From NCBI GenBank assembly GCA_017519045.1, contig JAFWTC010000017.1, positions 1 to 42,296 on the forward strand: DNA of 42,296 bases. Reading direction: 5' to 3'. Both the position numbers and the translations under genes were made by a program. Origin of the DNA: Candidatus Methanomethylophilaceae archaeon. GTDB taxonomy: Archaea; Thermoplasmatota; Thermoplasmata; Methanomassiliicoccales; Methanomethylophilaceae. Below the pieces are notes generated by a model that made no database searches, had not been told where the DNA came from, and was given only the letters and a program-made list of their open reading frames with translations. This document shows positions 7,342 to 15,739 of the stretch, piece after piece. Numbering within the stretch: position 1 is the first letter of the stretch; every line of letters begins with the position of its first letter.

Positions 7342-10300
7342 ATGGACAAAAAGATAATTGCGATAGTCTGTGCGATAGTGGCTATAGCCGCCATAGCGGC
7401 CGCGGCCATCTACCTCATGGGGAACAACGGCAACGGCGGAGGCGGCGACGACCCTCCCGCAGCCATAACAATCACGGATGCCGATGGCAAGACGTACACC
7501 TTCGACAAGCCCCTAGGCAAAGTCGTTCTAGGTTACAGCGGGTCCGGAGGGCCCTTCACCACCCTGGCCGCCATCCTCGGCGACGACCTGCCCAACCATC
7601 TCATCGGTATCGACAACTCGCTGTACAAGTTCCGCCAGGACGTCTACGACGTCTTCTGCGACCAGGTGCCCGGGTTCAAGGCGCTCCCCCAGGTGGGAGG
7701 AATCGGATCCGACTGGGACACCAAGAAGATCATCACGATGCAGCCCGAGGCGTTCATCACATCGATCCACCACAAGTCTACCGTCCAGGCCAACAACGTC
7801 GACGCCGACCTCGCCAAGGTAGGCATCCCCACGATCTACATCAGCTACGTCGACGAGGACGTCGGCAAGGCGAAGCAGTCGATCAACAACCTCGGAAAGC
7901 TGTTCGGGAAGGAGTCCCGCGCGTCATCCATCGCCGATTACTACGCCGGCAAGGTCAGCGCAGTGACCTCCAAGGTCGACTCCCTCCTCAGCAGCGGCCA
8001 GATAACCAGGAAGTCCGTGTACATCGAGCCCCTCCAGTACGGCTGGCAGAAGAACGGGACCTCTAGAGGAAACGACACCGAGCAGGGCAAGATCGTCTAC
8101 CTCTGCGGAGGCGACAGCATCAGCCCCAACGGGAACAACGTCCTCGACGACACCACCATCCTGGCCAAGGATCCTGAAGCCATCCTGTTCCTCGGCACGA
8201 AGTGGGCAAGCAACGACGACTTCCTCAAGCTAGGATTCGAAGGCTCTGAATCCGAGGCGGAGCGCGTCATCCAGTCCGTGTTCGACAACAGGAAGGGATA
8301 CGACCAGCTCCAGGCCTACAAGAACGGGGACGTCCACTCCGTCGGATTCATCCTCTCCCGCGACGTCTGGGACTTCGCGGCCTTCGAGTACGTCTCCTCG
8401 AGCCTCTTCCCCGGGAAGATCAGCTTCGACTACGAGAAGGACCTCAAGGAGTTCTTCACCAGGTTCATGCCCGTGAAGTACGACGGACTCTGGTTCTATG
8501 ACTTCAAAGAGGACTCCGCCGTGACCATTACCGATGCGGACGGAAAGACCTACGATTTCGACAAGCCCCTCGACAAGGTCGTGCTGGGATACAGCGGTTC
8601 CGGAGGGCCCTTCACCACCCTGGCCGCGATTCTGGGCGACGACCTCCCCAACCATCTGATAGGCATCGACAACTCCCTGTACAAGTTCCGCCAGGACGTA
8701 TACGACGCGTTCTGCGACCAGGTCCCCGGGTTCAAGGACCTGCCTCAGGTCGGTGGCATCGGATCCGACTGGGACACCAAGAAGATCATAACCATGCAGC
8801 CCCAGGCGTTCATCACCTCGATCCACCACAAGTCGACCGTCCAGGCCAACAACGTCGACGCCGATTTAGCCAAAGTGGGCATCCCCACGATCTACATCAG
8901 CTACGTGGACGAGGACGTGGAGAAGGCCAGGCAGTCCATAACCAACCTCGGGAAGCTGTTCGGAAAGGAGACCCGCGCCAACGAGATCGCCGACTATTAT
9001 GCGGATAAGATCGGAGCTGTCACCTCCAAGGTCGACTCCCTCCTGAGCACCGGCAAGATCACCAGGAAGTCCGTCTACCTGGAGCCCCTCCAGTACGGAT
9101 ATCAGAAGAACGGGACCTCCAGAGGGAACGACACCGAGCAGGGGAAGATCGTCTACCTCTGCGGAGGAGACAGCATCAGCCCCAACGGGAACAACACTCT
9201 AGACGACGTGACGATCCTATCCAAGGATCCCGAGGTCATTCTGTTCCTGGGCACCAAGTGGGCCAGCAACGACGACTTCCTCAAGCTGGGATTCGAAGGC
9301 TCTGAATCCGAGGCGAAGCGCGTGATCCAGTCCGTGTTCGACAACAGGAAGGGATACGACCAGCTCCAGGCCTATAAGAACGGAGAGGTCTACTCCGTCG
9401 GATTCACCCTCTCCCGCGACGTCTGGGACTTCGCGGCCTTCGAATACGTCTCCTCTAGCCTCTTCCCCGAGCAGATAAGCTTCGATTATGAGAAGGACCT
9501 CAAGGAGTTCTTCACCAGGTACATGCCCGTGAAATATGAGGGCCTCTGGTTCTACGACTTCGACGCCGATAGGAGCGTCACCATCACCGACGCTGACGGC
9601 AAGACCTACAACTTCGACAAGCCCCTCGACAAGGTGGTCTTGGGATACAGCGGATCCGGAGGGCCCTTCACCACCCTGGCCGCCATCCTCGGAGACGACC
9701 TGTCCAACCATCTCATCGGTATTGACAACTCCCTGTACAAGTTCCGCCAGGACGTATACGACGCGTTCTGCGACCAGGTCCCCGGGTTCAAGGACCTGCC
9801 TCAGGTCGGCGGCATCGGATCCGACTGGGACACCAAGAAGATCATAACCATGCAGCCCCAGGCGTTCATCACCTCGATCCATCACAAGTCGACCGTCCAG
9901 GCCAACAACGTGGATACGGACCTCGCGAAGGTCGGAATCCCCACGATCTACATCAGCTACGTCGACGAGGACATCGACAAGGCGAAGCAGTCCATAACCA
10001 ACCTCGGGAAGCTGTTCGGAAAGGAGGCCCGCGCGAATGAGATAGCCGACTTCTACGCCGAGAAGGTCGGAGCGGTCACCTCCGCCGTCAACGAGCAGCT
10101 CTCCTCCGGAAAGATCACCAGGAAGTCCGTCTATCTGGAGCCGCTCCAGTACGGATGGCAGAAGAACGGCACTTCCAGAGGAAACGACACCGAGCAGGGG
10201 AAGATCGTATACCTCTGCGGCGGCGACAGCATCAGCCCTCCCGGGAACAACGTCCTCGCCGACACGACCATCCTGGCCAACGACCCCGAGGTCATCCTGT

Positions 10301-10626
10301 TCCTGGGCACCAAGTGGGCCAGCAACGACGACTTCCTCAAGCTGGGATTCGAAGGTTCCGAATCAGAGGCTAAGCGCGTGATCCAGTCCGTCTTCGACAA
10401 CAGGAATGGATACAAGCAGCTCCATGCGTACAAGAGCGGGGAGGTCTACTCCGTCGGATTCACGCTCTCCCGCGATGTCTGGGATTTCGCCGCTTTCGAG
10501 TACGTGTCCTCCGTCCTCTTCCCCGACAAGTTCGACTTCGACTACGAGGGAGACCTGCAGGAGTTCTTCACCAGGTACATGCCCGTGAAGTACGAAGGGC
10601 TCTGGTTCTACGACTTCGAGGCGTGA
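7342..10626 (+). CDS. Triple-domain periplasmic-binding protein (FecB/BtuF-type), system 1
   Basis: 1,094 residues. A hydrophobic N-terminal anchor (residues ~4-27) and a Gly-rich linker are followed by three tandem copies of one ligand-binding domain, starting at residues 42, 394 and 746, period exactly 352. Each copy begins with VTITDADGKTY-like sequence, has GYSGSGGPFTTLAAILGDDL, SDWDTKKIITMQP and the WDFAAFEYVSS helix, and fits the siderophore/cobalamin-binding fold of FecB, FhuD and BtuF. The copies are almost identical. The protein should sit on the outer face of the membrane and deliver an iron chelate, corrinoid or similar ligand to the permease next door. Unlike the other binding proteins here it has no dockerin module. 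The permease gene starts 8 bases after its stop. Confidence 0.9.
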   Translation: MDKKIIAIVCAIVAIAAIAAAAIYLMGNNGNGGGGDDPPAAITITDADGKTYTFDKPLGKVVLGYSGSGGPFTTLAAILGDDLPNHLIGIDNSLYKFRQDVYDVFCDQVPGFKALPQVGGIGSDWDTKKIITMQPEAFITSIHHKSTVQANNVDADLAKVGIPTIYISYVDEDVGKAKQSINNLGKLFGKESRASSIADYYAGKVSAVTSKVDSLLSSGQITRKSVYIEPLQYGWQKNGTSRGNDTEQGKIVYLCGGDSISPNGNNVLDDTTILAKDPEAILFLGTKWASNDDFLKLGFEGSESEAERVIQSVFDNRKGYDQLQAYKNGDVHSVGFILSRDVWDFAAFEYVSSSLFPGKISFDYEKDLKEFFTRFMPVKYDGLWFYDFKEDSAVTITDADGKTYDFDKPLDKVVLGYSGSGGPFTTLAAILGDDLPNHLIGIDNSLYKFRQDVYDAFCDQVPGFKDLPQVGGIGSDWDTKKIITMQPQAFITSIHHKSTVQANNVDADLAKVGIPTIYISYVDEDVEKARQSITNLGKLFGKETRANEIADYYADKIGAVTSKVDSLLSTGKITRKSVYLEPLQYGYQKNGTSRGNDTEQGKIVYLCGGDSISPNGNNTLDDVTILSKDPEVILFLGTKWASNDDFLKLGFEGSESEAKRVIQSVFDNRKGYDQLQAYKNGEVYSVGFTLSRDVWDFAAFEYVSSSLFPEQISFDYEKDLKEFFTRYMPVKYEGLWFYDFDADRSVTITDADGKTYNFDKPLDKVVLGYSGSGGPFTTLAAILGDDLSNHLIGIDNSLYKFRQDVYDAFCDQVPGFKDLPQVGGIGSDWDTKKIITMQPQAFITSIHHKSTVQANNVDTDLAKVGIPTIYISYVDEDIDKAKQSITNLGKLFGKEARANEIADFYAEKVGAVTSAVNEQLSSGKITRKSVYLEPLQYGWQKNGTSRGNDTEQGKIVYLCGGDSISPPGNNVLADTTILANDPEVILFLGTKWASNDDFLKLGFEGSESEAKRVIQSVFDNRNGYKQLHAYKSGEVYSVGFTLSRDVWDFAAFEYVSSVLFPDKFDFDYEGDLQEFFTRYMPVKYEGLWFYDFEA
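7465..10623 (+). repeat. Three tandem 1,056-bp coding repeats
   Basis: Units at 7465-8520, 8521-9576 and 9577-10623 encode the three binding domains. Spacing is 1,056 bases each; the last lacks three codons at its end. Long stretches are identical at the DNA level (for example around GGAGGGCCCTTCACCAC), so the duplication is recent or is kept uniform by gene conversion. Differences cluster in helix surfaces such as VGKAKQSINN, VEKARQSITN and IDKAKQSITN. Such repeats can collapse in short-read assemblies, so the true copy number may be higher. Confidence 0.93.
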
Positions 10627-10634
10627 GGCATCCC

Positions 10635-11687
10635 ATGGCCGACGACGAGAAAGGCAAGGAAGGCTTCCAATACGGGCATTACGCCCATCGCAAGTACCTG
10701 ATAATAGCCGCAGGCGTCGCTCTGGCGGCGGCCGTGTACTTCATCGACCTGTTCTTCAGCATACCGTACATATCCCCGATCGAACTCTTCGACGAGTTCG
10801 TCCATCCGGGAGGCACCAGCGTCATGCACGTGATCCTCTGGGATCTCCAGATGCCTACGGTATGCGCGGGAATAGTCTGCGGAGCCGCCTTCGGGCTCGC
10901 CGGAGTCGTGATGCAGACCCTGCTGAACAATCCTCTGGCCAGCCCGTACACCCTCGGTATTTCCGCGGGGGCGGGGTTCGGAGCCTCCTTGACCATGGTC
11001 GTCGGCCTGGGGGGTCTGTCCGTGCTCGGGACCTATCTGGTCCCGGCCGGCGCCTTCATCTTCGCCATGCTGGCCACGGCGGGGATATTCTTGGTCGCCA
11101 GGGCCAAAGGGTTCTCGGCGGATGTCATGGTGCTGGCCGGAATTGGGCTGGTGTTCCTGTTCCAGGCGCTCCAGTCCATGATGCAGTACCTGGCGTCCCC
11201 CGACGCCCTTTCGGGGATAGTGTTCTGGACCTTCGGAAGCCTGAACGGCATCGAGTGGACGGAGGTCGGGATAATCTTCTTCCTATTCGTACTGGCGTTC
11301 TTCCTGATCTACCGGAAGTGCTGGGCCCTCACCGCCATGAGGCTGGGGGACCGGCGCGCCGAGGCCCTCGGGATAGACACCCAGGGCATGAGAAGGTGGA
11401 TGTTCGTCCTCGTGGCGCTTATGACCTCCACATGTGTGGCCTTCGTCGGCTGCATAGGGTTCATAGGGATAGTCGGACCCCATGTGGCGCGCATGATACT
11501 GGGAGAGGACCAGAGGTACCTCATCCCGATGTCCTGCGTCTGCGGGGCCATAATCTTGACCACCGCGGACATACTGTGCGGAACGATAACGCCCGGAAGG
11601 GAGTACCCGATAGGCATATTCACGTCGATCGTGGGAGTGCCCTTCTTCTTCTACCTCCTGATGAGGAAAAAGACGGTGAAGACATGA
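10635..11687 (+). CDS. FecCD-family permease, system 1
   Basis: 350 residues with about ten membrane segments. Family landmarks are LWDLQMPTVCAG, GVVMQTLLNNPLASPYTLGISAGAGFG and, near the end, GFIGIVGPHVARMILGEDQRYLIP. The ATG at 10635 is chosen over the in-frame GTG at 10623 because GTGAGG lies 6 bases ahead of it. It should form the transmembrane homodimer that takes ligand from the triple binding protein. It is more divergent than the permeases of systems 2-5 (NNPLASPYTLG in place of KNPLADPYTTG), pointing to an older separate lineage. Its last bases overlap the ATPase start (ATGA). Confidence 0.9.
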   Translation: MADDEKGKEGFQYGHYAHRKYLIIAAGVALAAAVYFIDLFFSIPYISPIELFDEFVHPGGTSVMHVILWDLQMPTVCAGIVCGAAFGLAGVVMQTLLNNPLASPYTLGISAGAGFGASLTMVVGLGGLSVLGTYLVPAGAFIFAMLATAGIFLVARAKGFSADVMVLAGIGLVFLFQALQSMMQYLASPDALSGIVFWTFGSLNGIEWTEVGIIFFLFVLAFFLIYRKCWALTAMRLGDRRAEALGIDTQGMRRWMFVLVALMTSTCVAFVGCIGFIGIVGPHVARMILGEDQRYLIPMSCVCGAIILTTADILCGTITPGREYPIGIFTSIVGVPFFFYLLMRKKTVKT

Positions 11688-12448
11688 TAGTCTCAGTCAG
11701 CGGCCTGTCGTTCTGCTACGGAAGCGCCAAGGTCCTGGAGGACCTGTCGTTCACCGCCAGCCCCGGGGAGATAACGACCATAATCGGCCCCAACGGCGCC
11801 GGGAAGACCACCTTGCTGAAGTGCGTGGCCGACTTGTTCAGGCACGACGGCGAGGTGACCTTCGACGGGAAGTCCTACGAGCGCATGGAGCTGTTCAAGT
11901 TCCTCAGCTACATGGAGCAGAACACCGACCTGGACGTCGACCTCAACGTGTTCGAGATAGTGCTGCTGGGGATGATACAGTCCCTCGGCTTCTACGTCTC
12001 GGAGGAGGACATCCAGGAGGTGTACAAGGTCCTGGACCTGTTGGGGATAAGGCAGTTCGCCGACCGCAAGATAGGCGAGCTGAGTGGCGGCCAGAGGCAG
12101 CTGGTGTTCATCGCGCAGGCTTTGGTGAAGAACCCGTCCGTGGTGATTCTCGATGAGCCGACCAGTGCGCTGGACCTGTTCCATCAGTACAACCTGATCA
12201 GCTTCATGAGCAGGATAACCAAGGAGCGCGGATGCACCACGCTCATGACCCTCCACCATCTCGATGTCGCGTACAAGTACTCTGACCGGATGGTGATCGT
12301 CAGCGACCATCACATCTACGCCGAGGGGCCTCCCAAGGAGGTCTTCACCAAACAGATGCTCAAGGACGTCTATCGTGTCGATTCGGCGGTCATGACGGAC
12401 GAGGCCGGGGAGGAGCACTTCGTGATCCTCGGCCCCTCGAGGGATTGA
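11684..12448 (+). CDS. FecE/BtuD-type ABC ATPase, system 1
   Basis: 254 residues. Walker A GPNGAGKTT (residues 35-43), signature LSGGQRQLV, Walker B VVILDEPTSALD, and LHHLD for the switch His. The start is the ATG of an ATGA overlap with the permease. It drives import by system 1. It is the only importer ATPase of the window with the standard LSGGQ; the other four have LSAGQ or ISAGQ, so systems 2-5 form one paralogous group and system 1 another. Confidence 0.92.
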   Translation: MIVSVSGLSFCYGSAKVLEDLSFTASPGEITTIIGPNGAGKTTLLKCVADLFRHDGEVTFDGKSYERMELFKFLSYMEQNTDLDVDLNVFEIVLLGMIQSLGFYVSEEDIQEVYKVLDLLGIRQFADRKIGELSGGQRQLVFIAQALVKNPSVVILDEPTSALDLFHQYNLISFMSRITKERGCTTLMTLHHLDVAYKYSDRMVIVSDHHIYAEGPPKEVFTKQMLKDVYRVDSAVMTDEAGEEHFVILGPSRD

Positions 12449-12456
12449 AACGGTTT

Positions 12457-12478
12457 CGCCGGGGGCGTCCCCGAGGCG
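12457..12478 (+). terminator. GC-rich stem-loop after system 1
   Basis: CGCC-GGGG pairs with CCCC-GA-GGCG around a small loop, starting 8 bases after the ATPase stop. There is no clear T-run, so this is a possible rather than certain termination or mRNA-stabilising structure. Confidence 0.35.
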
Positions 12479-12528
12479 CTTCCCGGCCGGCTTCTCATTC
12501 GTCAAACCGGATCCTAGTCTGGATGATT

Positions 12529-12544
12529 TGTTTAGAACTAAACA
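12529..12544. promoter_or_regulatory. TGTTTAG-AA-CTAAACA palindrome upstream of system 2
   Basis: Perfect 7-bp arms with a 2-base centre, about 60 bases before the TATA box of system 2. It differs from the TTGGA-N7-TCCAA element and could bind a second factor. Seen once in the window. Confidence 0.4.
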
Positions 12545-12603
12545 TATTTTATTCAATCATGTAATGAAGTAAAACTTTATTATCTGTCCATATTGATAGC
12601 AAA

Positions 12604-12636
12604 TTTATACTCACAATGTTTGGATGATTATGCCAA
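12604..12636 (+). promoter_or_regulatory. TATA box and TTGGA-N7-GCCAA palindrome, system 2 promoter
   Basis: TTTATAC at 12604-12610 is a TATA box. The 17-bp element at 12620-12636 matches TTGGA-N7-TCCAA with one mismatch and spans the expected start of transcription. The spacer TGATTAT is close to those of the other copies. Confidence 0.55.
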
Positions 12637-12660
12637 TCTATAGTGGTTATCATGCTCAAT

Positions 12661-15600
12661 ATGAAATTATTGATGTTCATAGTCGTCGCGATCGCGGCGA
12701 TTGGGCTCATCCTCGGATTGGGAATCCGCGGAGGCGGGGACGATCCCGACGAGCCGGACGACTTCACCGCGTCCGACGCGTCCGGGATCGCCGCTTCGCT
12801 CTCCCACGATTACAGCGGATTCTTCGGGAATGACCTGTATCTCGCCGACGGCGAGACGAAAGCCGAGGCCACCGACTTCTACCCCAACGGGTCGAGCCGT
12901 GGGTCTGAGGAGAACTACGTGACCTTCAAGGTCCTGAAGGACTCGAACGCGGCCAAGTCGCAGTTCAGCACCATCAGAGCGTCCTACGTCTCGCAGATAG
13001 GCAAGACCGTCATGGGCTCCGAGATAAAGGGCACCTACGCCAAGGGTTCCCTCGATGACGCTATCGGTTACTACAACAACCAGGCGTCCTTCTCCTACCT
13101 GTACTATGCCGGATATTATGGCAACGTCCTCTTTGAGAGCTACTTCATGCTCTACGACAAGGCTGTCAGCGACGCCGAGGTAAAGGATCTCGCCGACGCG
13201 ATATACAAGGCGATCAACAACCCGGTCGACGTCTCCCTGGCAAAGAAGTACGTCGAGCCTGTCCCGGAGCCCGCGGACGACGTGACCTGCAGGCTGCTCG
13301 TCTACGGCAACGCCAACCAAGACAACTACCTGAACCAGGACGACCTCGACCTCGTGCAGAGGATCGCGGCGGGAACCTGGGACTCCGCCAAGTACCCCTA
13401 CGCCGACGCCAACAACGACGGCAAGGTCGACTCCGCGGACGTGGAGGTCGTGAAGAGGTTCCTCAACGGCCAGTCCGCGACCATGTACTACACCGACTGG
13501 AACCTCGGCGTCAGCAGCATCCAGTACCCCCTGTCCGGGAGGATCGCGGGAACCTACGACTCCTCGCTCTGGTTCGCCCAGATCGTCGGCGTCTACGACG
13601 ACGTGAAGTACCTCTGCCGCACGCAGGCCTACATCGACGCGCTCAGGGAGGACATGTTCCCCGGCGCCGCCAAGAACATCGTCGCCCAGGGCTCCAACGG
13701 GAACTTCGACCCCGAGAAGCTCATCGCCAACAACATCAAGGTCGTCATAGGGGACCCCTTCGGCATCTCCGCCGAGTACCTCGAGAAGGTCTCCAGGTTC
13801 AAGTCGATCCAGACCATCCTCCTCCCCGAGAACAGGGAGATCAACGGCCTCAACTGGTCCAACTCCGTCGTGACCCTCGGCGTCATGTTCAACAAGCAGG
13901 ACAACACCAGGGAGTACGTCGAGTACATCGAGAAGGTCGAGAAGAAGATCGAGGACGCGGTCGCCAAGGCGACCGCCGACGAGAAGGACCTCACCTACCT
14001 CCTGATCTACGCCCAGCCCGGATCCACCGGCGTCGGGCTCGACGTCCGCAGCACCGGCACCACCCAGTACGGCGACGTCGCGAACGTGGAGAACCTCCCT
14101 CTCACCTGCGTCGTCAGGAACTCCTCCAGCAACTGGGTCGACTCCTCAGTCGAGGACGTCCTCGCCATGGACCCCGACGTGATCATCTTCACCGCCTGGG
14201 GCCCGTTCCAGAACAACTACACCCAGCAGCAGTACGCCGAGTTCATCAACGGCATGCTCCAGGACTACAAGACCAGCTCCGCCTACAAGAGCGGGCAGGT
14301 CTACTCGATATCCTACGAGGTCTACGGGACCCTGCCCGGAATCTCCGGCATACCCTACCTCGGGTCCCAGATATGGCCGAACCTGTTCGACGAGGACGAG
14401 GGCGTCGCCCTGCTCCAGGAGTACTTCGACAAGTTCACGTACATCTCCGGCAGGGACGTCAGGACCGTCCCGACCCTCCTTCCCCTCACCCTTGCGGAGA
14501 TCGAGGGAGCCGTTGTTAGCACCGATTACGGCGGAGTCCTTCAGGTCTACGGCAATGCCAATGTCGACAGCGTCATCGATGCGAATGACATCCTGTACGT
14601 CCAGAAGGTCATCGACAAGGAGCTTCCTTCCACCGACTTCTGCGACGCCAACCAGGACGGTGTCGTCGACAAGAAGGACCTCGCATATATCCAGAACCTC
14701 ATCGATTACAAGGACGGAACCGTCGTGTACTACGTAGGCGGAAGTGGAGCCGTCACGCAGGCGACTCTTCCCATCAAGAAGATCGTGGCTTACGGGTCCT
14801 CCTCTGCGCAACTCTTCTGCCTCGCGCTCGGACTTGACAGCAACACCGTCATTCAGTATGACACCTGGCCTAGCCAAACGGTAGAGGGAGTGGACTTGGT
14901 GTTTCAGAAGTTTGCTGGAGCAGGGACTGTCACTAGTGGATCTCTGGCGAATTTCAGTGACGTTGTAAAGGACGGGTTGCCGGACGCGGTCGTGATATCC
15001 CACCAGAGCGCCTCCGACCCCACTGTCCTCGCCCCTTACAGCAAGGCTGGGATAGATATCATACCGATCAAGGGATTCGAGGGCGCCGAGTCTGCGGACA
15101 CCGCCTTGACGCTTGGATTCCTTCTGAACCGCAACGACGCTGCCAGGACTTTCGCGACTTGGTGCGATGGCATCCTTACAGAGTTGAACTCCAAGCTGGC
15201 CACTCTCACCGAGGATCAGAAGCCCACCGCGCTCTATTGGTTTGGGGCTCAGGCTGTCGCAGGAAAGGATTCCGCATCCGATATCCTGCCCTACGTCGGA
15301 GCAATCAATATTGCCGATTGGACCGAGTGGTACATCACCATTACCGCCGATAACAAGGATTGGATTCTCAATTATCCGTCCGAGTATATCTTCAAGACCA
15401 TTTCCCAGGGTCTTGGCTATGGAGCCACCGATGAGATGCGCGCTATCCAGTTCAACAACTACGGGGCGCTTGTCACGCAACATCCCGCGTACAAGGCCGG
15501 CAAGTTCGTTCTCATCGACGGAAACATGCCTCAGATCATGAGGCTGGCCTACGTGGCCGAGTACCTGCACCCAGATCTTCTCGGAGTGGGATTCGCGGAC

Positions 15601-15693
15601 AAGTGGCACCAGCAGCTCGTCGACATGTACGGAATCGACTACGATGTCACCGAGCACATCTTCCTGACTACCACCGAGAATCTTCCGGCTTGA
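12661..15693 (+). CDS. Double binding protein with two dockerin modules, system 2
   Basis: About 1,010 residues from ATG 12661; in-frame GTG 12643 and ATG 12652 are alternatives. Order: membrane anchor (residues ~1-20); a ~185-residue domain I do not recognise (Tyr-rich, NNQASFSYLYYAGYYG); dockerin type I module at ~211-270 with paired Ca-binding loops (NANQDNYLNQDD, DANNDGKVDSAD); FecB-like binding domain at ~275-600; second dockerin at ~627-690 (NANVDSVIDAND, DANQDGVVDKKD); second binding domain at ~694-1010, only distantly like the first. Codon use changes near 14500: upstream is strongly GC-ending, downstream has many T/A-ending codons, so the gene looks like a join of two parts of different age or origin. 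The next genes encode two permeases, perhaps one per binding domain or a heterodimer. Confidence 0.85.
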   Translation: MKLLMFIVVAIAAIGLILGLGIRGGGDDPDEPDDFTASDASGIAASLSHDYSGFFGNDLYLADGETKAEATDFYPNGSSRGSEENYVTFKVLKDSNAAKSQFSTIRASYVSQIGKTVMGSEIKGTYAKGSLDDAIGYYNNQASFSYLYYAGYYGNVLFESYFMLYDKAVSDAEVKDLADAIYKAINNPVDVSLAKKYVEPVPEPADDVTCRLLVYGNANQDNYLNQDDLDLVQRIAAGTWDSAKYPYADANNDGKVDSADVEVVKRFLNGQSATMYYTDWNLGVSSIQYPLSGRIAGTYDSSLWFAQIVGVYDDVKYLCRTQAYIDALREDMFPGAAKNIVAQGSNGNFDPEKLIANNIKVVIGDPFGISAEYLEKVSRFKSIQTILLPENREINGLNWSNSVVTLGVMFNKQDNTREYVEYIEKVEKKIEDAVAKATADEKDLTYLLIYAQPGSTGVGLDVRSTGTTQYGDVANVENLPLTCVVRNSSSNWVDSSVEDVLAMDPDVIIFTAWGPFQNNYTQQQYAEFINGMLQDYKTSSAYKSGQVYSISYEVYGTLPGISGIPYLGSQIWPNLFDEDEGVALLQEYFDKFTYISGRDVRTVPTLLPLTLAEIEGAVVSTDYGGVLQVYGNANVDSVIDANDILYVQKVIDKELPSTDFCDANQDGVVDKKDLAYIQNLIDYKDGTVVYYVGGSGAVTQATLPIKKIVAYGSSSAQLFCLALGLDSNTVIQYDTWPSQTVEGVDLVFQKFAGAGTVTSGSLANFSDVVKDGLPDAVVISHQSASDPTVLAPYSKAGIDIIPIKGFEGAESADTALTLGFLLNRNDAARTFATWCDGILTELNSKLATLTEDQKPTALYWFGAQAVAGKDSASDILPYVGAINIADWTEWYITITADNKDWILNYPSEYIFKTISQGLGYGATDEMRAIQFNNYGALVTQHPAYKAGKFVLIDGNMPQIMRLAYVAEYLHPDLLGVGFADKWHQQLVDMYGIDYDVTEHIFLTTTENLPA

Positions 15694-15705
15694 TGTCGGA
15701 TCTAA

Positions 15706-15724
15706 CGGGGGGTTATTCCCCCCG
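15706..15724 (+). promoter_or_regulatory. Intercistronic hairpin between binding protein and permeases, system 2
   Basis: C-GGGGGG-TTATT-CCCCCC-G forms a perfect 7-bp stem with a 5-base loop, 12 bases after the binding-protein stop and before the permease ribosome site. A partial terminator or RNA-stability element that raises binding protein over permease output is inferred. A similar hairpin occupies the same junction in system 4. Confidence 0.55.
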
Positions 15725-15739
15725 CCTTTCCAGAGGGAT

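Noticed and set aside
7465-10623. CRISPR or other short-repeat array
   Set aside because: The repeats are 1,056-bp protein-coding units in one open frame with no spacers.
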